Positions 16,210-24,979 of a stretch of DNA of 64,000 nt are shown here, piece after piece. How positions within the stretch are numbered: position 1 is the first letter of the stretch; the number at the start of each line of letters is the position of its first letter. Source of the DNA: Flavobacterium sp. AG291. Its GTDB lineage: Bacteria > Bacteroidota > Bacteroidia > Flavobacteriales > Flavobacteriaceae. The notes below the pieces were generated by a model that saw only the letters and a program-made list of their open reading frames with translations, ran no database searches and was not told the origin of the DNA. The stretch spans positions 186,001-250,000 of the forward strand of contig NZ_QQAR01000003.1 in assembly GCF_003350375.1 (NCBI RefSeq), written 5' to 3'. The translations under genes and the position numbers were made by a program.

Positions 16210-18255
16210 TTACTGGTTATTAAATTTGTTCATATCGGTTAATATGTTAATGGCTTCTTTTATGTAAACGTCTGTTTTTGCTGTTTTTATCTTAAAGTCG
16301 TTAGCACTTTTCATGTATTCATCAAAACTCATTACATCTGAAGCGTATTTGGTATTACTCACTTTAAAATCCTGTTCTTTTTCTGATGCCTCCTTAATAT
16401 CTTTCCAGATATCATCCATGCTGTGAACATCTGCAAAAACTGAATCGAAAGTAACGGGAACCGGAGCTTTATTACCCTCATAAAGCCAGTTTACGCGGGT
16501 ATTTACAGCATTTATAAGTCTGAAATCATCATTTTCTTCAACCCTTGTCCTGCTATGGGCAATCACTTCTTCTTTATATTTTTCAGGAAGCCTTGCAAAA
16601 GAAATATTCAGGTCAATGCTGTCATTTTTAATGGCTGTTGGCATACTGCTTTCGCGCGGTAAAAGATCATCAAAGAAAGTAGGCAGCGGTACGTCCGGAA
16701 CTATGCCAATATATTGGCTGCTTTTTCCTGTTACCCTGTAAAACTTATCTAAGGTTACTTTTATAAAATCTTCGGCTTTGTCGCTATCTTCAAGAGGAAG
16801 TATTGTTTGCATGGTCGCTTTGCCAAGGGTAGTGCTGCCTACAATAAGAGCGCGGTTATAATCCTGCATAACACCGGCAAAGAATTCACTGGCTGATGCC
16901 GATAGGCCATTTACCAAAATTACCATAGGCCCAGTATACAGCATGCCTCTGTTGTAGTCTTTTACCACATTATAGCTCCTGTCCTTATCGGTAACGATGG
17001 CTATAGGTCCAAAGTTTATAAACATACCCGCCATACGGATTACCTCATCCATAGAGCCTCCGCCGTTGTATTGAAGGTCTATGATAAGTCCCTGTATATT
17101 TTCCTGTTTAAGTTTTACGATCTCTTTGGCAACATCATCGGCACAACCCTGATTGTTATCATTGTCAAAGGCAGAATAAAAACTAGGTACTTTGATATAA
17201 CCTACAGGGCGTTCATCACCCAAAATAAAGCTATATACACTATGGTCATCGGCCTTCATAACTGTTTTTTCCAGATTTACAGTATATACAGTACCGTCTT
17301 TTTTTCGGAGTGTCATCTGTACTTTTTTGTAGCTGTCAGAATATACAATATCGGTAATAGTCTGTAGTGAGGTACAGGTAACCGAGTATTCCGTTTTGTT
17401 TACCATCAGTTTTACGATCTGGTCGCCTTTGTCTATCTTTTGGGTTTTATAGGCCGGTCCTCCGGGTATAAGTTCATCTACAATAATTTCATCATCATCG
17501 TTCAGGCTAACGTACATGCCTAACGAATAGTTTTCGGATGAAATAGATGATACGAACGACGATTTTTCGCTGTAATTGAAATAGGTAGAATGTGGGTCGA
17601 AATAACCGCAAAAAGCCGAAAAGAACTTGTTGTAAATGCTATGGTCAAAGCCTTCGGGCGGAGAAAGCAGGTTGTCAAGCCTGCACAGGTAGCTTTCAAA
17701 TACTTTGTTTCGGGCAACTTCTCCAAGCTTGTCAAGGTTTTGCTTAAGCGAGTCTTTGTTTTTACTTAGTTTAGCTATGTCCTCAAGTATATCGTATGTT
17801 ATCTTCTTACGAAGGAACTTTTTTATCTTATCGGGGTCTGTATGATAAGGGAAAGTTTTCTTGGAATAGAAAATAGTGTCTTTAGTGTTGTAAGAAAGCG
17901 GTTCCTTACGGATTTGCTCTACATAATCCCTGTTGCGTTTCAGGGCTGTTTTATATGATGATATAAAATCACTGAAAAACGAACAGTTCTTGTTCAGTAC
18001 ATAATCGTCTATCATAAGCCTGTGTACTGCCAGCTTATCATATTCCTGTTGCAGGAAAAGTGTTTTGCTGTCATCAAGCTCTTCCATTACAGTATTAAAA
18101 ACATAAACCGACAGACTATCGTCTACCGGTTTAGGTTTATAGTGCCTCGCCTGGAGGACATCGTTTATTTTAGAAAAAACTGTACACGCTTTATCATGTC
18201 GTTGTGCCTGTAATGTACAGGTTATCAAAAGTGCCAGTGCCAGTATTTTCTTCAT
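16210..18255 (-). CDS. Tail-specific (S41) processing protease
   Basis: A 681-residue periplasmic protease related to Prc/Tsp, which cleaves proteins from the C-terminus. A signal peptide (MKKILALALLITCTLQAQ) is followed by a helical N-terminal domain, a PDZ domain (about 225-310, SLGMYVSLND...IVDELIPGGPA) and the S41 catalytic core. The Ser-Lys dyad lies in LSASASEFF and TLGKATMQ. The serine and lysine are 25 residues apart, as in E. coli Prc. The Gly usually following the lysine motif (GKGT) is Ala here. Starts 6 bp after the upstream gcvT stop, so the two are probably cotranscribed. Confidence 0.93.
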   Translation of the reverse strand: MKKILALALLITCTLQAQRHDKACTVFSKINDVLQARHYKPKPVDDSLSVYVFNTVMEELDDSKTLFLQQEYDKLAVHRLMIDDYVLNKNCSFFSDFISSYKTALKRNRDYVEQIRKEPLSYNTKDTIFYSKKTFPYHTDPDKIKKFLRKKITYDILEDIAKLSKNKDSLKQNLDKLGEVARNKVFESYLCRLDNLLSPPEGFDHSIYNKFFSAFCGYFDPHSTYFNYSEKSSFVSSISSENYSLGMYVSLNDDDEIIVDELIPGGPAYKTQKIDKGDQIVKLMVNKTEYSVTCTSLQTITDIVYSDSYKKVQMTLRKKDGTVYTVNLEKTVMKADDHSVYSFILGDERPVGYIKVPSFYSAFDNDNNQGCADDVAKEIVKLKQENIQGLIIDLQYNGGGSMDEVIRMAGMFINFGPIAIVTDKDRSYNVVKDYNRGMLYTGPMVILVNGLSASASEFFAGVMQDYNRALIVGSTTLGKATMQTILPLEDSDKAEDFIKVTLDKFYRVTGKSSQYIGIVPDVPLPTFFDDLLPRESSMPTAIKNDSIDLNISFARLPEKYKEEVIAHSRTRVEENDDFRLINAVNTRVNWLYEGNKAPVPVTFDSVFADVHSMDDIWKDIKEASEKEQDFKVSNTKYASDVMSFDEYMKSANDFKIKTAKTDVYIKEAINILTDMNKFNNQ

Positions 18256-18261
18256 AAGCTA

Positions 18262-19344
18262 TTATTTTTTGTAGAAAGGCAGCTTCACCACTTGCGCAGG
18301 AATGTCATTTTTCCTGATACGGATGAAGATCTGGCTGCCCTCAGCTGCATACTCAGCAGGAACATAACCAAGACCGATGCCTTTGTTAAGCGACGGTGCC
18401 ATAGTACCAGAAGTTACGATACCAATAACGTTTCCGTCTTTGTCTGTTATTTCATAATCATGTCTTGGTATACCTCTTTCTGTAAGTTCAAAACCTACAA
18501 GTTTACGGGTAACACCTTCTTCTTTTTGCTTTTTAAGCGCCTCAGAGTTAGTAAACTCTTTAGTGAACTTAGTAATCCAGCCAAGGCCTGCTTCAAGTGG
18601 AGACGTAGTATCGTTAATATCGTTTCCGTAAAGGCAGAAGCCCATTTCTAAACGAAGCGTATCGCGTGCAGCAAGACCAATTGGCTTAATACCAAAAGCA
18701 GCTCCTGCTTCGAATACTTTGTTCCAAAGTGCTTCAACCTGGTCGTTTTTAACGTAGATCTCAAATCCACCGCTACCTGTATAACCGGTTGCAGAGATGA
18801 TAACATCACTAACACCTGCAAATTCACCCACTTCAAAGTGGTAGTATTTTATAGCGGAAAGGTCAACAGAAGTAAGCGATTGCATAGCTTCCATTGCTTT
18901 AGGGCCTTGTATTGCAAGAAGTGAATATTCTTCAGAAGCATTGTACATTTCTGCACCAACATCATTTTTTGAAGAGATCCAATTCCAGTCTTTTTCAATG
19001 TTAGAAGCATTTACCACTAAAAGGTATTTTTCTTCGCCCATTTTATAAACGATAAGGTCGTCTACAATACCTCCATTATCGTTAGGAAGGCAAGAGTACT
19101 GCGCTCTCCCTATAGTAAGGGTAGAAGCATCGTTGGTAGTTACTTTCTGGATAAGTGCAAGAGCGTTAGGTCCGGTGATAAAAAATTCACCCATGTGCGA
19201 AACGTCAAAAACACCTACACCGTTCCTTACGGTTTCGTGCTCTATATTTACTCCTTCATACTGAACAGGCATGTTATAACCTGCAAAAGGTACCATTTTG
19301 GCTCCAAGTCCTTCGTGAACGTGCGTAAGCGCTGTATTTTTCAT
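18262..19344 (-). CDS. gcvT: Aminomethyltransferase (glycine cleavage T protein)
   Basis: Transfers the methylene group of glycine from lipoylated H protein to tetrahydrofolate, releasing ammonia. At 360 residues it is full length. The N-terminal [25 protein letters not shown] and the folate-binding [16 protein letters not shown] segment are characteristic. The C-terminal beta barrel contains [19 protein letters not shown]. Other gcv genes are not in the window, and no glycine riboswitch is visible upstream. It is divergent from the NAD(P)HX repair gene. Confidence 0.97.
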   Translation of the reverse strand: MKNTALTHVHEGLGAKMVPFAGYNMPVQYEGVNIEHETVRNGVGVFDVSHMGEFFITGPNALALIQKVTTNDASTLTIGRAQYSCLPNDNGGIVDDLIVYKMGEEKYLLVVNASNIEKDWNWISSKNDVGAEMYNASEEYSLLAIQGPKAMEAMQSLTSVDLSAIKYYHFEVGEFAGVSDVIISATGYTGSGGFEIYVKNDQVEALWNKVFEAGAAFGIKPIGLAARDTLRLEMGFCLYGNDINDTTSPLEAGLGWITKFTKEFTNSEALKKQKEEGVTRKLVGFELTERGIPRHDYEITDKDGNVIGIVTSGTMAPSLNKGIGLGYVPAEYAAEGSQIFIRIRKNDIPAQVVKLPFYKK

Positions 19345-19544
19345 TTTGTTTGTTGTAAATGGATTGAAGCCGCAAAATTATTGAAATTTATACATTTTGG
19401 TACTGATATTTTTAATAATTATTATTTCATTCACAACTTTCAGTTATCAACTTGTTATATGTCTACAAATATTAGGATGTGTTACGTAATTACTTGCCCT
19501 TTTTGTAATAAATTTACGTAATCCATCTGATTATTACAAAGCCC

Positions 19545-21041
19545 ATGAAAATTTTTAGCGCGCCTCAGATAAAACAGGCTGACCAAACCACAATTTTGAG
19601 TCAGAATATCACTTCAACAGAACTTATGGAACGTGCTGCCGGTAAAGCTTTTGAATGGATTAGAACCAGATTTCCTGATAAGGCTACTCCTTTTTATATC
19701 TATTGTGGACAGGGTAACAATGGCGGTGACGGACTTGCTATTGCCCGTTTGCTTTTACATGAAGGCTACAATAGTATAAAAATTGAGATTGTTGAAAATA
19801 CGGGTAGTCCCACTAAGGATTTTTCTATCAATAAACAGAGAATGGAGCTGGCAGGTATTTCCTTTGAAAAGATTAATGGTAATAATGTTGGTGGTCTGGT
19901 TATTATAGATGCGCTTTTTGGTATAGGACTTAACCGCGAGCTGAGTGATGAGGTTAGACAGGCAATCAGGACCATAAATACTAAAGAAGCTACTGTAATT
20001 TCTATTGATGTGCCATCAGGGATGTTTATGGACAGGAAAACAGAATTTGCTGTTAAGGCAGATGTAGTGCTCACTTTCCAGTCGCCGAAGCTGCCTTTTT
20101 TTATGGCCGGGAACAAAGACTTTGTAAACTCTTTTAAAGTACTGGATATAGGGCTGGATAGCGAATTCATTAATGCTACGGAGGTTAACCACCATTATAT
20201 AGATGCCAATGCTATTCAGGATTACTACAAGCCGATGCTACCTCACGCCCATAAGGGTATACAGGGGCATGCCGTTATTATTGGAGGTAGCTATGGCAAG
20301 ATAGGCGCAGTTTGCCTTTCGGCTAAAGCGGCTCTTAAAAGCGGTTGCGGACTCATAACGGCATATATTCCTCAGTGCGGTTATGATATCCTGCAGTCTT
20401 CATTTCCCGAAGCGATGGTACTTACCAGTGGACTAGAGCATATTGATACCATTCATTTTGAATTTGAACCCCGTGCGATTGGTTTAGGTCCCGGATTAGG
20501 TCAGCATGCCTATACACAAAAAGAAATAGGAGATTTTCTGAGTAAAAACAAGATACCTCTGGTTATTGATGCTGATGCGCTTAATATCCTTTCACAGAAT
20601 AAGGAATGGCTTAAGCTACTTCCTGAAAATACCATACTTACCCCACATCCTAAAGAACTCGAAAGACTTATGGGTAGTTGGGATGATGATTTTGATAAGC
20701 TCGAAAAGATGAATGCTTTTTCTAAAGCGAATGATGTTATCCTTGTATCTAAAGATGCTAATACAATGATTGTACATAATGATAAAGTATACGTAAATTC
20801 TACAGGAAACGCAGGACTGGCAACAGGGGGTAGTGGCGATGTTCTTACAGGTATAATTACCGGACTGCTTGCCCAGGGCTACAAAGCAGTAGATGCAGCC
20901 ATATTTGGGGTATATCTGCATGGACTCTCAGCAGATATTGGTGTAAAAGAAACTTCCATGCAGGCATTTATAGCGTCAGATATTCTGACGTACCTTGGAA
21001 AGGCTTATCTTGAAATCGAAGAAAACAGATCATCAAAATGA
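19545..21041 (+). CDS. nnr: Bifunctional NAD(P)H-hydrate epimerase / ADP-dependent dehydratase
   Basis: Repairs hydrated NAD(P)H. The 498-residue fusion has a YjeF_N epimerase domain at about 1-215 (GQGNNGGDGLAIARLL, IDVPSGM) and a ribokinase-like dehydratase domain at about 225-495 (HKGIQGHAVIIGGS, GPGLGQ, LTPHPKELERL). It ends with the catalytic loop STGNAGLATGGSGDVLTGII. This is the usual bacterial fusion order. It is transcribed towards hutH with a 69-bp gap. Confidence 0.96.
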   Translation: MKIFSAPQIKQADQTTILSQNITSTELMERAAGKAFEWIRTRFPDKATPFYIYCGQGNNGGDGLAIARLLLHEGYNSIKIEIVENTGSPTKDFSINKQRMELAGISFEKINGNNVGGLVIIDALFGIGLNRELSDEVRQAIRTINTKEATVISIDVPSGMFMDRKTEFAVKADVVLTFQSPKLPFFMAGNKDFVNSFKVLDIGLDSEFINATEVNHHYIDANAIQDYYKPMLPHAHKGIQGHAVIIGGSYGKIGAVCLSAKAALKSGCGLITAYIPQCGYDILQSSFPEAMVLTSGLEHIDTIHFEFEPRAIGLGPGLGQHAYTQKEIGDFLSKNKIPLVIDADALNILSQNKEWLKLLPENTILTPHPKELERLMGSWDDDFDKLEKMNAFSKANDVILVSKDANTMIVHNDKVYVNSTGNAGLATGGSGDVLTGIITGLLAQGYKAVDAAIFGVYLHGLSADIGVKETSMQAFIASDILTYLGKAYLEIEENRSSK

Positions 21042-21110
21042 AAAGTTATCAAAAATCTTGTTTTTTAATTATGGTTTAGTGAATTTTGGCATCTCAAATA
21101 AACCATAACG

Positions 21111-22619
21111 ATGGAAACAATACATTATATAAGCAGCGACCTTTTATCGCTTGAAATCGTAAACGATATCATTAGTCAGGATAAAAAACTGGCACTTTCT
21201 GAAGAGGCAAGGGTAAACATAGAAAAATGCCGTACTTACCTTGATGAGAAGATGAAATCTCATAGCGACCCGATTTACGGTATCAATACAGGTTTTGGTT
21301 CGCTTTATAATGTAAAAATATCTAATGAGAACCTTTCGCAACTTCAGGAAAATCTTGTGAAATCGCATGCTTGCGGTACAGGCGAGGAAGTGCCTGAGAC
21401 GATCGTTAAGATCATGCTGCTTTTAAAAATCCAGTCGTTAAGTTATGGACATTCAGGTGTACAGCTTGAAACTGTAGAAAGGCTTATCGATTTTTATAAC
21501 AACGACATATTTCCTGTAATATACAATCAGGGTTCGCTTGGTGCTTCGGGCGATCTTGCTCCGTTAGCACACCTGTCACTTCCTTTATTGGGAGAAGGAG
21601 AGGTTTATATGGACGGTTTCCGTCAGCCTGCAACAAAAGTTCTTGATAAAATGGGGTGGAAGCCTATCGTGCTGAAATCTAAAGAAGGGCTTGCATTGCT
21701 TAACGGTACGCAGTTTATGAGTGCTTATGGTGTATATGTATTGCTAAAGTCAGTTAAGCTGTCTTACCTTGCTGATGTTATTGCAGCGGTATCCCTGGAA
21801 GGTTTTGATGGCCGTATAGAGCCTTTCAATGAATTGATACACATGGTTCGCCCTCATAAAGGGCAGATTGTTACTGCAAAACGTTTTAACGAACTACTTG
21901 AAGACAGTGAGATCATTACTCAGGCAAAACAACACGTACAGGATCCATATTCATTCCGTTGTATTCCTCAGGTACACGGAGCTACAAAAGACACTATAGA
22001 TTACGTTAAGAAGGTATTCCGTACCGAGATCAACTCGGTTACCGATAATCCGAATATCTTTATAGAAAGTGACCAGATAATTTCAGGTGGAAACTTCCAC
22101 GGACAGCCGCTGGCACTTACACTTGACTTTTTAGGAATAGCGCTTTCTGAACTTGGCAGTATTTCCGAAAGAAGAACATACCAACTTATCTCAGGGCTTC
22201 GCGGATTGCCACCATTCCTTGTAAGCAATCCGGGACTTAACTCTGGCTTTATGATTCCGCAGTACACTGCTGCAAGTATTGCCAGCCAGAACAAGCAATT
22301 GTGTACGCCTGCGAGTGCTGATAGCATCGTATCATCAAACGGACAGGAAGACCACGTAAGTATGGGATCTAATGCTGCAACTAAAGCACTTAGGATTGTT
22401 GATAACCTTGAGCGTATCCTTGCTATTGAGCTTATGAATGCGTCTCAGGCTATTGAGTTCAGGAGACCACTTAAATCGAGTGAATTCCTTGAGGCTTTCG
22501 TGAAATCGTACCGTGAAGAAGTACCGTTAGTAACCGAGGATAGGATATTACACTATGATATTGAGAACACTATAGCGTTCCTTCATAATTTACAGCTAGA
22601 CGAAACTGTATTTGAATAA
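21111..22619 (+). CDS. hutH: Histidine ammonia-lyase
   Basis: Deaminates histidine to urocanate. It has 502 residues. The MIO cofactor forms from Ala145-Ser146-Gly147 (GSLGASGDLAPLAHL). The substrate-selectivity pair Ser85-His86 in VKSHACGTG matches histidine lyases, whereas tyrosine and phenylalanine lyases carry HL or FL there. The YGINTGFGSL motif supplies the catalytic Tyr. No hutU, hutI or hutG lies nearby, so the rest of the pathway must be elsewhere or absent. A strong terminator follows directly. Confidence 0.94.
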   Translation: METIHYISSDLLSLEIVNDIISQDKKLALSEEARVNIEKCRTYLDEKMKSHSDPIYGINTGFGSLYNVKISNENLSQLQENLVKSHACGTGEEVPETIVKIMLLLKIQSLSYGHSGVQLETVERLIDFYNNDIFPVIYNQGSLGASGDLAPLAHLSLPLLGEGEVYMDGFRQPATKVLDKMGWKPIVLKSKEGLALLNGTQFMSAYGVYVLLKSVKLSYLADVIAAVSLEGFDGRIEPFNELIHMVRPHKGQIVTAKRFNELLEDSEIITQAKQHVQDPYSFRCIPQVHGATKDTIDYVKKVFRTEINSVTDNPNIFIESDQIISGGNFHGQPLALTLDFLGIALSELGSISERRTYQLISGLRGLPPFLVSNPGLNSGFMIPQYTAASIASQNKQLCTPASADSIVSSNGQEDHVSMGSNAATKALRIVDNLERILAIELMNASQAIEFRRPLKSSEFLEAFVKSYREEVPLVTEDRILHYDIENTIAFLHNLQLDETVFE

Positions 22620-22620
22620 T

Positions 22621-22647
22621 AAAAAAGCTCCCATCGGGAGCTTTTTT
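22621..22647. terminator. Terminator after hutH
   Basis: Perfect 12-bp stem AAAAAAGCTCCC / GGGAGCTTTTTT with loop ATC. Bidirectional; it also serves the convergent minus-strand cluster ending at 22690. Confidence 0.92.
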
Positions 22648-22689
22648 ATTATTATTAAGTAGTATTATTCAATTATCATCATCTCACTT

Positions 22690-23040
22690 CTACAAAGCAG
22701 CTATCTCTTTCCTAACTTTAGCAGGAAGTTTATCATGTATAAACTGATAAGCAGTTTTAGCATAGTATTCCCATTCCTTTTTGCTCAGGCGACTGATGTT
22801 GTCAATGTGAACCCATTTGTAGCGTGCCATGTATGGAGCAGGGATAAAACCCTCGTGTTGCGTAAGGGTTTCAAAATCTTCATCGGTAGCTTTAATAGAA
22901 GCGCTCACAGGAACCGAATCAGGTGCTGTAACGATGAACATCTTACCGCCAACATTAAAACACAGGTGATTGTCCCATTTAATATCTTCTAACATTCCGG
23001 GGAATTGTTTGCAGATATGTTGTAGTTCTTCTATGGTCAT
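22690..23040 (-). CDS. MmcQ/YjbR family protein
   Basis: A 116-residue protein of the MmcQ/YjbR family, which has a double-wing DNA-binding-like fold and no clear biochemical role. Diagnostic features are the DIKWDNHLCFNVGGKMF opening, ASIKATDEDFETLTQHEG and PAPYMARYKWVHID. Its ATG overlaps the TAA of the DUF1801 gene (TAATG), so it is the third member of a tight three-gene run. Confidence 0.9.
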   Translation of the reverse strand: MTIEELQHICKQFPGMLEDIKWDNHLCFNVGGKMFIVTAPDSVPVSASIKATDEDFETLTQHEGFIPAPYMARYKWVHIDNISRLSKKEWEYYAKTAYQFIHDKLPAKVRKEIAAL

Positions 23041-23447
23041 TACTTTTCAATTTTACTCAACCAGTCTTTAATGGCGGCCTGAAGGCCTTCTTTTTTAGTG
23101 TTGAGGTCCTCCATACTTTTAATAGTTACCATACGGCGGCCATCCGAATAATTGCCTTCAAGAATTGCCGCTTTGTCTTGTATTACTGCTCCAGTAGGGA
23201 AGATGAGTAATATACTGTCTTGTTTACGTATGTGATACACAACAAGATCCCTTTTATATTCTTTTGCATCAAAGTCGTCCATTGTGCCATTGTAGTAAAA
23301 GGCAGGGGCATTCCATTTGATGTGTTCGCTGATTTCTGACGATGTTTCTGAAATTATTTCCCGTAGCGACTGCATAACATCTGCGAGCGGATGTTTTGAT
23401 TCTTTAATGAATTGGGTGACTTGTTCTGTAGGTGTGAGTTTTGTCAT
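23040..23447 (-). CDS. DUF1801 domain protein
   Basis: A 135-residue soluble protein of the DUF1801 family. The visible signature is MQSLREIISETSSEISEHIKWNAPAFYYNG followed by VYHIRKQDSILLIFPTG. Function is not established; some relatives are annotated as putative iron-transport or DNA-binding proteins without proof. It is coupled by one-base TAATG overlaps to the GNAT gene upstream and the MmcQ gene downstream. Confidence 0.88.
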   Translation of the reverse strand: MTKLTPTEQVTQFIKESKHPLADVMQSLREIISETSSEISEHIKWNAPAFYYNGTMDDFDAKEYKRDLVVYHIRKQDSILLIFPTGAVIQDKAAILEGNYSDGRRMVTIKSMEDLNTKKEGLQAAIKDWLSKIEK

Positions 23448-23989
23448 TAGAATTTAAATTCAGGTTTCAATAATGAATAAGGAACGGAATCTTCGGGACT
23501 ACCATTTACAACATAATGCTGTCGCAATACACCTTCTTTCTGAAAACCAAATTTCGTAAGCAGTTTTACGGAGGCAGTATTCCACTCGGCTACCAATGCT
23601 TCAATACGGTTCAGGTTCATTTCTTCAAAACCATATTTTAAGATTGCAAGCAAGGCTTCGGTCATCAGGCCTTTTTGCTTGTATTCATCACTGTGTAATG
23701 CATAACCAATTTCAGCTCTCCTGTGTTCGGGAGCCCAGGTATGGAAACCGCATCCGCCGATATGTTCACCAGTTTCTTTATCTATCATATGAAAATTAGC
23801 AAACGACCTGTTATAGGTAGACAGTCCAAGACTGAACTTCTCTTTTTCCCTTGCAAGCGCTTCAGCAGATTCGAGTCCTAAGAAAGCTATCATCTCATCA
23901 TCTGTCTTTGTGGTAAATACATACTTCGCTACCTCAGGGGTATACAATCTTAGGCGGAGTCTTTCGGTATAGAGTTCTTTAAATTCCAA
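23447..23989 (-). CDS. GNAT family N-acetyltransferase (RimJ/RimL type)
   Basis: A 180-residue acetyl-CoA dependent acetyltransferase. The typical ELYTERLRLRLYTPE start, the acetyl-CoA loop region (EIGYALHSDEYKQKGLMTEAL) and the C-terminal NTASVKLLTKFGFQKEGVLRQHY motif place it with RimJ/RimL-like enzymes. The substrate cannot be told from sequence. It is the first gene of a coupled three-gene run with DUF1801 and MmcQ. Confidence 0.92.
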   Translation of the reverse strand: MEFKELYTERLRLRLYTPEVAKYVFTTKTDDEMIAFLGLESAEALAREKEKFSLGLSTYNRSFANFHMIDKETGEHIGGCGFHTWAPEHRRAEIGYALHSDEYKQKGLMTEALLAILKYGFEEMNLNRIEALVAEWNTASVKLLTKFGFQKEGVLRQHYVVNGSPEDSVPYSLLKPEFKF

Positions 23990-23994
23990 TGGTA

Positions 23995-24393
23995 CTACTT
24001 TTTCTCCTCGGCAACAAATACCTCGTCAACTCGTGAGAATTTTGGATCAGTAGCTATCGTAACCTTTTGGGTGTATGAATCTTTTTTGGTCTTCGTGATC
24101 TTTACTGTCATTACTCCCGGTTTTGTTACATCCGGTTTTCGCTGTGCTGTAGCAGGGGTAGGAGTTACGGTATAGGTACAGTCGTCAATCCATACAATTT
24201 CAAAATCATAGGTTTCATCACTTTTCTCCATTCTTTCCGTCTGAATGTTGTCTTTACGGGTTATTATACAAACCTCCTTGCTTTTAGGGTCGGTAAACTT
24301 AAATGTCCCGTTTTTGAATTTTCCACATTCCTGGCTATAGCCAATAAAAGACAGTAATAGTGTAGTGGCGGATAGTATGATTTTGCGTTTCAT
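23995..24393 (-). CDS. Hypothetical exported protein
   Basis: A 132-residue protein with a signal peptide (MKRKIILSATTLLLSFIGYSQ). The mature ~110 residues are beta-rich and begin CGKFKNGTFKF, with VWIDDCTYTVT in the middle. Cys23, Cys42 and a later Cys could form a disulfide. I do not recognise a named family, although similar small periplasmic proteins are common in Flavobacteriaceae. It sits between the GNAT gene (5 bp) and a small membrane-protein gene (3 bp), suggesting cotranscription. Confidence 0.78.
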   Translation of the reverse strand: MKRKIILSATTLLLSFIGYSQECGKFKNGTFKFTDPKSKEVCIITRKDNIQTERMEKSDETYDFEIVWIDDCTYTVTPTPATAQRKPDVTKPGVMTVKITKTKKDSYTQKVTIATDPKFSRVDEVFVAEEKK

Positions 24394-24396
24394 AAC

Positions 24397-24594
24397 TTAT
24401 TTATTTAAAAAGTCGTTGTTTTTCCGTTCAGATATGACTTTGGCTGCCAGCAGTACTAATGAGATGAATTGCCCACCCATACTAATAATTAGCATCAGGG
24501 AAGCTCCCGGCCAGTGCATCAGTTTAAAAAGAGCGCCAATAACCGTAAGAGCCGTAGCCAGAATAAATATAACAAGTATATGTAAGTATTTCAT
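24397..24594 (-). CDS. Small GldL-like two-helix membrane protein
   Basis: A 65-residue protein starting MKYLHILVIFILATALTVIG. Longer in-frame extensions run into the DUF1304 gene and look spurious. Two hydrophobic helices are separated by LFKLMHWPGASLM. That linker resembles the N-terminal membrane pair of the gliding/type IX secretion motor protein GldL, but the long cytoplasmic GldL tail is missing. It may be a GldL-domain relative with another role; homology is suggestive only. Confidence 0.65.
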   Translation of the reverse strand: MKYLHILVIFILATALTVIGALFKLMHWPGASLMLIISMGGQFISLVLLAAKVISERKNNDFLNK

Positions 24595-24605
24595 GTGTTT
24601 TAACT

Positions 24606-24968
24606 TTATAGTAAGAAAATAGCTAATAATCCAAGTATAGCAGGAACGCCCTGAACATAGAAGATTTTCTTTTGTACCGTAGCTGCACCATATAATCCTG
24701 CAACCAATACGCAGCCTAAAAAGAAGGTAGCAACATGAGCAGCCCACTCAGCATTGCATATTAATAGCGACCAGATAAGCCCTGCGGCTAAAAATCCGTT
24801 ATACAATCCCTGATTGGCAGCCATAGATTTGGTTTGGACAAACAATTCCTGTGGCAGTGTCCTGAATACTTTACGGGCTTTGGTGAGCCATACAAACATT
24901 TCCAGCCAAAGTATGTAAATATGTATCAGGGCTACAAACGCAATGATAATCTTGGCAGCTATATGCAT
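24606..24968 (-). CDS. DUF1304 membrane protein
   Basis: A 120-residue integral membrane protein with four predicted helices, recognised as DUF1304 from IHIYILWLEMFVW and the NQGLYNGFLAAGLIW motif. Family function is unknown. It lies 11 bp downstream of the rimB-rimK fusion gene's stop and 11 bp before the small GldL-like gene, in a run of seven same-strand genes. Confidence 0.9.
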   Translation of the reverse strand: MHIAAKIIIAFVALIHIYILWLEMFVWLTKARKVFRTLPQELFVQTKSMAANQGLYNGFLAAGLIWSLLICNAEWAAHVATFFLGCVLVAGLYGAATVQKKIFYVQGVPAILGLLAIFLL

Positions 24969-24979
24969 AGATATTGGTT

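Noticed and set aside
19345..19544. Glycine riboswitch upstream of gcvT
   Set aside because: The 200-bp divergent region is AT-rich and shows none of the conserved glycine-aptamer core.
21111..22619. Tyrosine or phenylalanine ammonia-lyase instead of histidine ammonia-lyase
   Set aside because: The selectivity position reads Ser-His (SHACG), the histidine-lyase pattern.
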